Shown one piece after another: positions 8,400-16,643 of a stretch of DNA of 16,643 nt. The notes beneath the pieces are model-generated. The model searched no databases, had not been told where the DNA came from, and saw nothing but the letters and a program-made list of their open reading frames with translations. Source of the stretch: Stramonita haemastoma. Lineage: Eukaryota > Mollusca > Gastropoda > Neogastropoda > Muricidae. The first letter of the stretch is position 1; each line of letters begins with the position of its first letter. The position numbers and the translations under genes are program-made. The DNA lies in contig JASPKP010004996.1 of assembly GCA_030674155.1 (NCBI GenBank), positions 1 through 16,643 on the forward strand. Direction: 5' to 3'.

Positions 8400-9060
8400 A
8401 GTGAAATCAAGTGATTTTTTTTTCAGGAAATACTGTCCTAAATACTTTTGGTTTTTTTGAAAAATGTTTCTAAAAATTCTGCAATACTTACTGCTTGAAA
8501 AATATATTTACCTCTATTTAAACAAAAAATCAAAAAATTTTAAAACACTTTAACCCCCTTTATTTTTATTTTTTTTTTTTTTTTTACAAGTGAATAAAAT
8601 TTCACTTTGATTTCCGGGAAAAAAACCCCGCCCCTGATATGCCATGTTTTTTTGAAAGGGGCCGCCTTTAAAAACCTATGATACTTTTGGAGCTTTAAAA
8701 AAAATTTATTTATTTTTCCCAAAATTGCAAACAAAAATCAAATGGTCAAAAAACGCGCTTTTAATGTCTCTTTGGGGTAATTTGCTTTTCAAGTGAATGA
8801 AATCAATTTTTTTCGGGAAATTTTAGGGAATGCCCCAAAGAATATAACAAACTTTTTTAAGGATGTTTTTTGTAAGGTTAAAAGGGGAAAAAAACCCGCC
8901 ATACTTTTGGGTTTTTTTAAGAAAACAAATTCAACAAAAATTAAATGAAAAAAAACGCTTTAAAAACCCCCAAACACTTTTTTTGGGTTTTAAACTTTTT
9001 TTTAAATTTAATGAAATAAAACGTTTTTTTCGGGAAATTCATTTTTACCCCTTTTTTAAA
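8400..9060. repeat. Diverged tandem repeat, unit about 190-240 bp, at least three copies
   Basis: ATACTTTTGG recurs at 8442, 8681 and 8901. TTTC(C)AGGAAA/CGGGAAA recurs at about 8424, 8615, 8814 and 9031. AAGTGA(A)T(G)AAA-like sequence precedes that motif in each copy, near 8408, 8589, 8791 and 9010. The order of the motifs is kept and spacing is 190-240 bp, so this is a tandem array, not chance AT-rich similarity. A partial fourth copy ends near 9060. Confidence 0.6.
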
Positions 9061-10982
9061 ACTGTAACATAGTTCAAATTTTTAAAAACCCAAATTTTTA
9101 AAAGTGTAACGGGGTTTGAAAACCCCCTTTATGGCCTGTGCGGTGGGCGGGGCTCTAAGCAATATCTTTGGGAAATTGGATTGGCAGGAAAAAATTCTGT
9201 CCTGATATTATAAAAGTTTTTTTGTAGCGTTTGGCAATAATCTTGGTACTTGGGTTTTGGTTTTGGAATTTTTAAAATCTATTTAAAAATGATAAATTTA
9301 AATCATACAGTTTTCTTTGCCCCTTCAGGGTTTTGAAAATCCCTTTTGCAATTTAAATGGGGGTTGTTTTTTTTAAAAGTGTGGGGGTTTGGGTTGGGGT
9401 TTTCAAGAACCCGATCAAAAGCCCAGGATAAAATACCCAAGCCTGCCTTTTGGGGTTAATTTTCTTGCATTAAAGAAAAGGCAATAGAGTAAATTTAACA
9501 TTTTTTGCTACTAGTGTTTTACTTTCTTGTGTTTTTTTTAAAATGAATCCTATCAAATTTTTTGTCGAGGAAAAAAACCCCTTATCCTATCATTCCAAAC
9601 CAATTTTTTGTAGTTATGGGAATTATTTTTATTTTTTTTAATAAAATAACCACTCGGAATAAGTTTGAAAATATTTTGTGTACATGGGTTTGGAAAACGG
9701 CAGTGTTTTTTTTAATTTTAAATTGGTTTTTACATTTTTTTTAAGGTGATACGGGGTCCAAAAGGGGCCCAAATTTTTTTTTTAAAGAAAAAAAAAAAAT
9801 GCAGGTACTTTTGGATTTCCTTTTTCCCGAGTTTAAAAATTTCCCAGACCAAAAAAATTTGTCTGTAAGAAACGGGTTTACCATCCCTTTTATAGAAAAA
9901 AAGGGTTTAAAGGAGTTTAAAAAGTTTTTGGGGGCCCAAAATTGGTTGTTTCCATGGCAACAGTCCCAGAAAAACTGAGTAATTTTTTGTTTTAAAAATT
10001 TTTAAACAAGGATCCCCTTTTTCAATTATGGTTAATTTTTAAAAAAGGGTTTGTAAAAAAAATTTTAGTTTCGCCCCCCATGTCCCACCTTAAATAAAAG
10101 AAATAAAAAGGGAGTTTTTGGAGGGGGAACTCCTGTCTGTATTTTTTCTGGATGTTTTAAAAAACTTGAATGATTTTCAATTTCATTTTTTACTTTTTAT
10201 CATTTCCGACGGCCCAAAATTTTTAAAAAAAATTTTTTATTTTTTAACCCCTTTTTGTGGCTTTGAAAATATCTAGTCCATGGCGGGCCGAAAAAAATTC
10301 TTGACAGGCCAAACAAAAGGTTTTTATATTAGGGAAAAGTTTTTAAAATGCTTTTTTTTACCTAGTGTTTTTTTTTTTCCCTCAAAATCGTTTTTAATTT
10401 GACAAAAAGAGAAAGAGCTTGTTTTTAAAAACATTCCTTGAAAGAATTTGTTGTTTAATTTTGGGGAAAGCCTTTTTTGATACTTTTACTTTTCTCAGGA
10501 TTCAGATTAACAGTATTTTTGGGGAAAAAAATTCCCCCCTAATGTGCCCCTTTTTTGGCAAAGGGACTTTTGATTCTTTTTTGGGAAAACGGGGAGTTTT
10601 TAAATTTTGTATTTTTTTTAAAAGGGAAAAAAGCATTTAAATAAATGATAAATGCGGGGGTTTAAATTTTAAAATTTGGGCAATAGTTTTTGGCGCAACG
10701 CACCCCTGCCCTTCCCTGCACAGAAAGCAGTATAAAAGGGGGAAGAAAAAAAAATTAAAAATGGTTTTTAAACAAAAAGGTTTTTAAAAACAAAAGTAGG
10801 GGCAGGTAAAACAACCACGGGAAAATTTCATTCTTATTTTGCGCTGAGGTGGGAGAAAATCCCAAGTCAGATTTTAATGACTAAAATTTTTTTACCTACA
10901 AATGGGGACTTTTTTCCCATATTGTTCTACAAAAACAGGACCTTTGAGTATTTCTTAAATAAAAAAGGGGGTTTGGGGTATC
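9061..10982. other. Long non-coding AT-rich stretch
   Basis: No gene, RNA or clear repeat is visible in 1.9 kb. Small open frames such as 9562-9744 and 10419-10640 are Phe/Lys-rich and typical of random AT-rich sequence. A tight inverted repeat GGGGTTT-GA-AAACCCC lies at 9111-9126. Confidence 0.55.
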
Positions 10983-11020
10983 GTGTGTTGTGTTGTGTGT
11001 GTGGGTGTGTGTGTGTGGTG

Positions 11021-11056
<36 letters not shown>

Positions 11057-11064
11057 TGTGTGTG
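10983..11064. repeat. (GT)n microsatellite
   Basis: About 80 bases of GT repeat have GG and TTTTT interruptions. Cys/Val-rich (plus) and His/Thr-rich (minus) frames across it are repeat translations. Confidence 0.92.
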
Positions 11065-11170
11065 AGGAGGGGGTATAAAGTTTTTTTGGGGGAGAGGGAA
11101 CTGGGAAGGGGGTGTAAGGAAAGAGGGGGTGGGAAACAGACAGAGATCATGAGGATGATAGGAAAAGGGG
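11065..11170 (+). other. G/A-rich flank of the GT repeat
   Basis: GAGGAGGGGG, GGGGGAGAGGG, GGGAAGGGGG and AGAGGGGGTGGG follow the GT tract. The strand is purine-rich with many G3+ tracts and has loose G-quadruplex potential. Confidence 0.45.
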
Positions 11171-11341
11171 GAAATGGCGATAGATTTTTTCCAAAAGGTT
11201 TTTCATTTTTTGGCGAAAATTTGGGGTTTTCCAAAATTTTTACTTTGGCTTAATTGGGGCATAATCCTGGGTGGGCATTTTTTTTTTTTACCGAACACTT
11301 CTTTGCCTTCGGGCCCTTTAATTTGGGCCTTTTCCTTTTAG

Positions 11342-11480
11342 TTGAACAAAAAAAATTTGTGATTGAAAAACCCCAACCCCCAAACCCCGGAAATTCCGAA
11401 GTCTTAAAAATTGGGAAAGCTGAAGTCCACAAGCCGCCTGAGTATTTTTTAAATGGGAAAATTTTGGCTTGCCAGGGACC
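11342..11480 (+). other. Exon-like segment (weak)
   Basis: A pyrimidine-rich tract ending in TTTTCCTTTTAG (AG at 11340-11341) precedes 139 bases that are open in one frame. That frame encodes a charged, Pro- and Lys-containing peptide of 46 residues and is stopped at 11482-11484, inside a possible weak donor GTGAAA at 11481. The peptide composition is more protein-like than elsewhere in the region, but I do not recognise the family. Acceptor, open frame and donor together could still be chance. Confidence 0.2.
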
Positions 11481-11484
11481 GTGA

Positions 11485-12153
11485 AACAGTTCACATACAG
11501 ATCTGTACCCTTTTTTTAATTTAAAAGCACAGCCCTTTAGTGTCCACCTGTTTCTTGTGTCCACATAAACCCCAACATGCAGGACAAAAACCATCTGACT
11601 GATCGAAAAACCCCTTCCCCTTTTGCAAACCCTTTTTATTTAAAAAATTACCCACAAAAAATTTTTTTTAAAAAATTCAAACCCCGGGGGCTCATGGGGA
11701 CAAAAAAGGGCAATAGAGAATATGGCACATGCTACAGATTGGCAAACCATTTTTTTTTTGGTTTTTTGGGATTTGCAGAACTTCGGGGCAAAAGATATGA
11801 AATTGGGGGGGGGGGAAAGGGAAAAAGGGGAAATGTTTTGGTCCTTTTTTCCAAACGTTTCAATGACGGGGTTTGGCGTGTAATTTAAGTGGGAAAGGGG
11901 GAAAGAAAAATTATTTTCGGTCTTTAAGTTTGAAATAAAGGTTTATTTTGTGGGGTTTTTTTTAGTAAAGATTTTATTTCAAAACGAATTTTAAAGGAAA
12001 ATGTTTAAAAATGTTTTGTATCCCTTATTACGGGAAAAAAGAATTTTATTCATTAGGAAAAAAAGGGAAGCATGAGGAAAAAAGAGGGGGTTATCAAGCA
12101 GGGGTAAAACATGTTCAGGGTCAGGGGAAAAAAAAGGGTTACCCCCCTCTGTT
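11485..12153. other. Non-coding stretch
   Basis: Moderately complex to about 11620, then A, T and G runs, including an 11-base G run at 11805-11815. No gene is recognisable. Confidence 0.5.
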
Positions 12154-12195
12154 TTGTGTGTTGGGGGGGGGGGGGGGGTTTAAGGGGGGGGGGGG
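12154..12195. repeat. Short GT tract passing into two poly-G runs
   Basis: GTTTTGTGTGTT is followed by 16 G at 12163-12178, TTTAA, and 12 G at 12184-12195. This is the same GT-to-G junction as at 3972-4016. Confidence 0.85.
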
Positions 12196-12974
12196 TCAAG
12201 GAAATTGGGAAAATTTAGGAAAATCTAGGGGAAATGACAAAACCTTTGGGATTTTTATAAATACCCCTCATGGGGGGAAAAAAGCAAAAAATTTCTGAGC
12301 AATTTTCTTTTTTTCCTTCGTGCGTGCACGACCTTCCTTTTTGCTTTTTCCCAAATCGGGAAATGTAGTTACCAAAAAAATTGCTCTTTGAAAATTTTAA
12401 GCATTTAAAAACAAATTTTGAAAAAAAAAACATAAAATGCCCACTTTCTGTTTTGAAAAAAAATGTGTATTACTCTAAAGGGGTAAAAAAAATTTCAGGA
12501 AATAAGAAGAAAAATACCAAAAAAAAGACGTTTAAAAATCACAAATTTTTTTTCCCCCAAATTTCTTTTTTTTTATTCAAAAAATTTGCCACCCAAGTCC
12601 CTAAGGCAATTTTATAAAAAAGGAAAACTTCTGGGAAAAATCATTGCCAAAAAAAAGGCAAGAAATCTGCAAAAAGGCAATTTTCCAAATATTGCTTAAA
12701 AAGAGACATATGTCTGTTTTAGGGAAGAAATGCATGTTTTTTGGGCAATACCAAAAAATTTCTTTAAAGGAGAGAGGTATTTTTCAGGGTTTGCCCCTAT
12801 CCCAAAATGATTTCTGATTTCCCAAGTAAAATCACTTATTAAAGTTCAAATAGCTACTCCTTTTTAACCTGACGGGTGTTTTAAGGTAAACCCCCCAAAA
12901 AACTGTCGTTTTTAATTCCTACTCAAATTGCTTTTAAAAAAAAAATTATGAGCATAAGCTTGTTTTCTATAAAG
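12196..12974. other. Non-coding AT-rich stretch
   Basis: Nothing gene-like is seen. Opposing open frames at 12215-12617 are Lys/Phe-rich and fit A/T runs. A CGTGCGTGCACG patch with a small palindrome lies at 12319-12330. Confidence 0.5.
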
Positions 12975-15410
12975 TTCTGAGAAATTTTTTTTTTTAAATT
13001 CTGTGCATTGTTTTTTTCAATTTTAAAAATTTTTTGCATTGTTGTTTTTAAAAAAAACTCAAACATCGTCATTTTCAAATTTTAATTTTTCCCAAAAAAT
13101 TTTTTTTTTGAATTCCCCAAAAATTTTTTTGTTTGGGAAAACCAGATACTGGTTTTTTTTTTTAGAATTCCAAGTAAGATGTTTTTCATTTGAAATCCAA
13201 GTATTTTTGTTTTCATCTTGAACTCCAAAGAATTGTTTTTTTTTTTTAACTCTAAAGTATTGGTTTTCCCTTTTTTAATTCCAATTAATTTTTTTATTAT
13301 TTTAAACTCCAAAAAAATTGAAATTTTTTTTTTTTTGAACTCTAAATATTGCGTTTTTTTTTTGAATTCTTAAAAAATTGTTTTTTTTTTTTTAAAATCT
13401 AAAAGTATTGTTTTTTTGAAATCCAAGTAATTTTTTTCCCTTTTGGGAAATCTAAAGTATTGATGTTTTTTTTTTGAACACCTTTAAAATATTTTCTTTT
13501 TGAAATTTCCAAAAAAACGTTTTCCCTTTTTTTTAAATTTTAAAATAAATTTTTTTCTTTTTGAACCCAAGGGATTAGTGTTTTCTTTTTGAATTTCGAA
13601 AATAATTTTTTTTTTCTTTTTGAAAATTTTAAGTATTGTTTTTTTTCCCTAAAAATTTTAAATAATGGTAAATTTTCCCTTTTTTTAATTTTTTGAAATA
13701 TTGTTGTTTTCTTTTTGAATTCTAGGAAAATAAAGTTTTCCCTTTTGAAATTTTAAAGGGGAATAGAAATTTTTTTCTTTTTTAAAACCCTTTAAATATT
13801 TCTGCTTTCCCTTTTTGAATTCTCAAGAAATTTTATTTTTTTTCGTTTTTTAATTTTCCCCGTAATTCTTTTTAAAAAACTAAAATAATTTTAATGGGTT
13901 TTTTCTTTGAATTCCAAGTTTTGTTTTTTTTTCCTTTTGGAATTTTCCCAAATATGAATTTTTTTTTTTTAATTTTCCCAGTAATTGGAAAGTTTTTCTT
14001 TTTAAAATTCCAAGTGGGCCCCTTTTTTAAAAAACTAAGTATTGGTTTTTCCTTTTGAAGTCTTTTTTTCTCTTTTAATTCCCAAGTATTGGTTTTTCTT
14101 TTTTTTAATTCTAACTATTGCGTTTTTCATTTTGAATTCAAAATATTGATGTTTTCTTTGAAATTTTTTTTTTAAATTTCCCTTTTTGAACTCTAAATAT
14201 TTGTTTTTTTTTTTGAATTCTAAGTTTTGGTTTTTTCTTTCCAATTATGAGTATTGAAAGTTTTCCTTTTTGAATTCAATATTTTTTTTCTTTTTTAAAT
14301 TTTAGAAAATAAATTTTTAATTTTTTTGAATTTCCCAAGTAAATTTATATTTTTTTTTTGGGAAATTTTTAAACAATTTTGGTGTTTTCTTTTTTTTTAT
14401 CCAAGTATTGTTTTTTCTTTTAAGTAATAAGTATTTTGTTCTCTTTTTTTGAATTTTGAGTATTTGATGTTTTCTTTTTTTAAAATTTTTAATAGTTTTT
14501 TTCTTTTTGAATTCGAAAGATTTTTTTCTTTTTCAATTCCAAGTATTGTTGCTTTCATTTTGAGCAATAAAGTATTCTTTTCTTTTTGAGTCGCATTATT
14601 GGTTTAAAAAGAAAATTAATGTTTTTTTTCTTTTTGAATTAAGCATTATTTTTTTTTTTTTAAAGCTTTAAAATTGGCTTTTTTTTAATTCGAGGTATTG
14701 TTTTCTTTTTGAAGTCTTAGTTTTTTTTTCTGTTTTGAATTCTTTAAATGTTTCTTTCTTTTTGAGTCAAGTATTTTTTTTTTTTTGAATTCTAATATTG
14801 ATTTCTGTCTTTTAAATTTTTTAGCGTTTTTGTTTAATTCTGAGGTTCTAAAAAGTATGAACAATGAGTTTTTTTAAAATTTAAGCTTTTTTTTTTTGAA
14901 TTTTTGTTATGAAAATTGTTTTTTTTCTTTGAAAATTTTTAAGTATTGCTGTTTTCCTTTTTTCAATTCTGAGCAATGTTGTCCTCAATTTTAGCAAAAG
15001 ATGTTTTTCTTTTAAAGTCTGAAAATTTTTTTTTGAATTCAAGCATTGCTGTTTTTTTAAATCCAATCAAGTTGGGTTTTTTAAAATTTTAATATTATTT
15101 CTTTTTGAATCCTAATATTGTTCACTTTAAATTTTTAAGCATTGCTGTTATTGTTCTGACCAATTTTCTTTTTGATTTTGAGCGAGATGTTTCTTTTAAA
15201 ATTTTAAAACTTTGCTGTTTTCTTTTTTTTTATTCTGACAATGTTTTCTTTTTAAAAACATGAACGATTTGTTTTTTTTTAAATTCAAGCATTGTTTTTA
15301 AGAAAGAAAAAAAATAAGCATTGTTGTTTTTACTTTTCAATCCCGAGCATTTCTTTTTTTTTTTGTGTTTTTTTTTAAAGAATCTGAGATTTTCGTTGTT
15401 TTGTATTGTA
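12975..15410. repeat. Minisatellite array, unit about 28-29 bp, roughly 80 copies
   Basis: The unit reads approximately as a TTTTCTTTTT block, then GAATTCcAAGTATTG, then T/G-rich sequence. Successive unit cores at 13165, 13192, 13220, 13248, 13277, 13305, 13337 and 13364 are 27-32 bp apart, and cores at 14078, 14107 and 14135 are 28-29 bp apart. Many copies keep GAATTC; others have GAACTC or AAATTT. T-run length varies between copies. Lys-rich minus-strand frames at 13082-13312, 14035-14244 and 14881-15066 are translations of the repeat. The left edge is gradual and the right edge is near 15400-15415. Confidence 0.9.
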
Positions 15411-15427
15411 ATTTTGTAGGGATATTG

Positions 15428-15500
15428 TGAGTTGTGTGTGTTGTGTGGTGTGTGTGGTGTTGTGTTGTGTGTGTGGTGGTGTGTGTGTGTGTGTATGTAG
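15428..15500. repeat. (GT)n expansion inside the second array
   Basis: It directly follows TAGGGATATTGTGAGTTG, the internal sequence of one unit type of the surrounding array, and is followed by a T-rich part and a new ACTTCAAA unit start. Confidence 0.85.
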
Positions 15501-15785
15501 GTTTCCTTTTTTATTTTATTTTACTTCAAAACTTTATTTAAAAAGCTTATAAAATAGTAGTATGTTTTGAATTTATTTTTTTTTGTTATTTTTTACCCCC
15601 AAAGTTATATGAAAAATTTTTGTGAAGTTTTAAGTTTTTCAAAGTGATGTTTATGAGTTGATCTGAAAGAGTGTATTCGAGGGCTTTTTTGTTTTTTTTT
15701 TATTTCCAAGTTGCGTATAAATGCGGGTTATGTGAATGTATGTTTCTGAAATTTTTTTTTTTTAATTTCAAAATATAGGGATGAT

Positions 15786-15860
15786 TGTGAGTTGGTGTGT
15801 GTGTGGTGTGTGTGTTGGTGTGTGTGTGGTGTGTGGTGTGTGTGTTGTGTGTGGTGTTTG
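15786..15860. repeat. (GT)n expansion inside the second array, second occurrence
   Basis: It follows TAGGGATGATTGTGAGTTGG, the same internal position as the tract at 15428, about 359 bp further on. It ends in GTTTGTTTATATTTT and a new ACTTCAAAG unit start. Confidence 0.85.
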
Positions 15861-16643
15861 TTTATATTTTACTTCAAAGACATCTTTAGTATTTATGTAT
15901 GTTTATTTTCTTTTTTTTTTTACTCAGATTTTAAGGGAGCTTTTTAGTTGGTATTAAGTGGGTTTTTGGTTGGTTTTTCTTTTCGTCTTTTATTTCAATA
16001 CTTTACGAAAAGCTTGTAAATTGGTAGAAAATTTTTTTTTTTTTTTTTGGGGGGGGGGTTTACCTTCAATTATACAGTCTTTTGAAATGCTTGTAAACTG
16101 TATTTTATTTGGTAGGAGTTTTTTTTTTACCCAAAGTTTTTTTAGGGATGCCTGTGAGTTGATTCGTATATGTCGTTTCATTTTTTTTTACTTCCAAGTT
16201 ATACAGTCTTTTTGAAATGCTTGTAAACTAGTATTATGTGTGTGGAGTTTCTTATTTTTTTCCAAAGTTTTTAAAAGGATCCTTTGAGTTGTTCGTAAGT
16301 GTCTGTTTAGGGGGCTTTTTTTTTTTTTTTTTTTACTTCAAGATTTTTGGAAAAGTTTGTGGTTGGTATAGTGTGTGTTTGTGAGTTTCCCTTTTTTTTA
16401 CCTCAAAAAATTACATACACAGCTTTTGGTAGTATGTGAGCATATGTTTATGTGGTTTTTTTTCTTTCTTTTTTACTTCAAAGTTTTTTAGTATGCTTGT
16501 GAGTTGGTTTTGTGATGTTTTATTTTGGGTTTTTTTTTTCTTTTTTTTCTACATCGAAATGGTTGGAATTCGAGTGCTTTTGTTGAACTTTTTTTTTTTA
16601 CCTCCAAATTTTATAAATTCTTGTGAAAATAGTTTTGTCATTC

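Larger units (their letters stand above)
15411..16643. repeat. Second satellite array, unit about 65-75 bp with a dimer of about 130 bp
   Basis: Units begin with ACTTCAAAGTT-like sequence after a T run, at about 15523, 15595, 15703, 15871, 15922, 15991, 16062, 16129, 16190, 16260, 16335, 16400, 16475, 16551 and 16600. The unit body holds ATGCTTGTAAACTGGTA-like or AGGGATGCCTGTGAGTTG-like sequence, then TGTGTG and a T run. The two body types alternate near 16062-16330: TATACAGTCT recurs at 16071 and 16200, and AAAGTTTTTT-AGGAT-GAGTTG recurs about 130 bp apart, so a dimeric higher-order unit is likely. The array continues past the window end. Confidence 0.8.

Noticed and set aside
9111..9126. 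GGGGTTT-GA-AAACCCC inverted repeat as a terminator or regulatory hairpin
   Set aside because: The two-base loop is too tight, no gene is nearby, and such run-based palindromes are common in this clumped sequence.
11073..11078. TATAAA after a G-rich stretch as a promoter
   Set aside because: The motif is frequent by chance in AT-rich DNA, and no gene starts downstream.
11342..11480. Similarity of the open segment to the N-terminal part of medium-chain alcohol dehydrogenases
   Set aside because: Only a loose Pro-x-Pro-Gly/Glu-Val-Leu pattern is shared; the Cys expected soon after it is missing.
13082..13312. Lys-rich minus-strand frame with repeating LEFKKKN-like units, possible repeat protein
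   Set aside because: It simply translates the 28-29 bp minisatellite. The unit is not a multiple of three, and stops occur in the rest of the array.
12975..15410. CRISPR array
   Set aside because: The whole unit, not a constant repeat with unique spacers, recurs, and the DNA is eukaryote-like with no cas genes.

Overview
The window looks like non-coding nuclear DNA of an animal-type eukaryote. It is AT-rich and dense in (GT)n/(CA)n, (GA)n and homopolymer tracts. Tandem arrays fill the last 3.7 kb. I can support no intact protein gene, no rRNA or tRNA, and no bacterial gene organisation. The longest open frame on either strand is about 155 codons and is kept open by a (GA)n repeat. A mollusc or other invertebrate with a repeat-rich genome would fit, but nothing in the window fixes the taxon.

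The sequence is unusually clumped. Runs of 3 to 10 identical bases follow one another almost everywhere, and several (GT)n or (CA)n tracts pass directly into long poly-G or poly-C. This is what a poor long-read consensus would give, so any real exon here would probably be frame-broken. All coding calls are therefore weak.

Layout: 1-2890 is AT-rich sequence with GT, pyrimidine, GA, GTT and C tracts. 2895-3793 has a distinct C-rich composition. It follows an acceptor-like site and is partly open in several frames. Around 3432-3476 it carries spacing that resembles a retroelement Gag zinc knuckle, so it is either a broken retroelement relic or a damaged proline-rich exon. 3950-7341 is a run of microsatellites, a G/C palindrome, an A-rich block and G-quadruplex/i-motif candidates, with one more complex stretch at 5750-6010. 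7342-8399 is featureless. 8400-9060 is a diverged tandem repeat of about 190-240 bp. 9061-12974 is mostly featureless, apart from a GT tract with a G-rich flank, an exon-like segment near 11342-11480 and poly-G runs.

The clearest structure lies at the right end. From about 12975 to 15410 there is a large minisatellite with a unit of about 28-29 bp. It is followed at once, to the window end, by a second array with a unit of about 65-75 bp. The second array shows a dimeric order of about 130 bp, and two GT microsatellites have grown out of the same internal site of its unit. No genes work together here; the interest is in repeat architecture and sequence quality.
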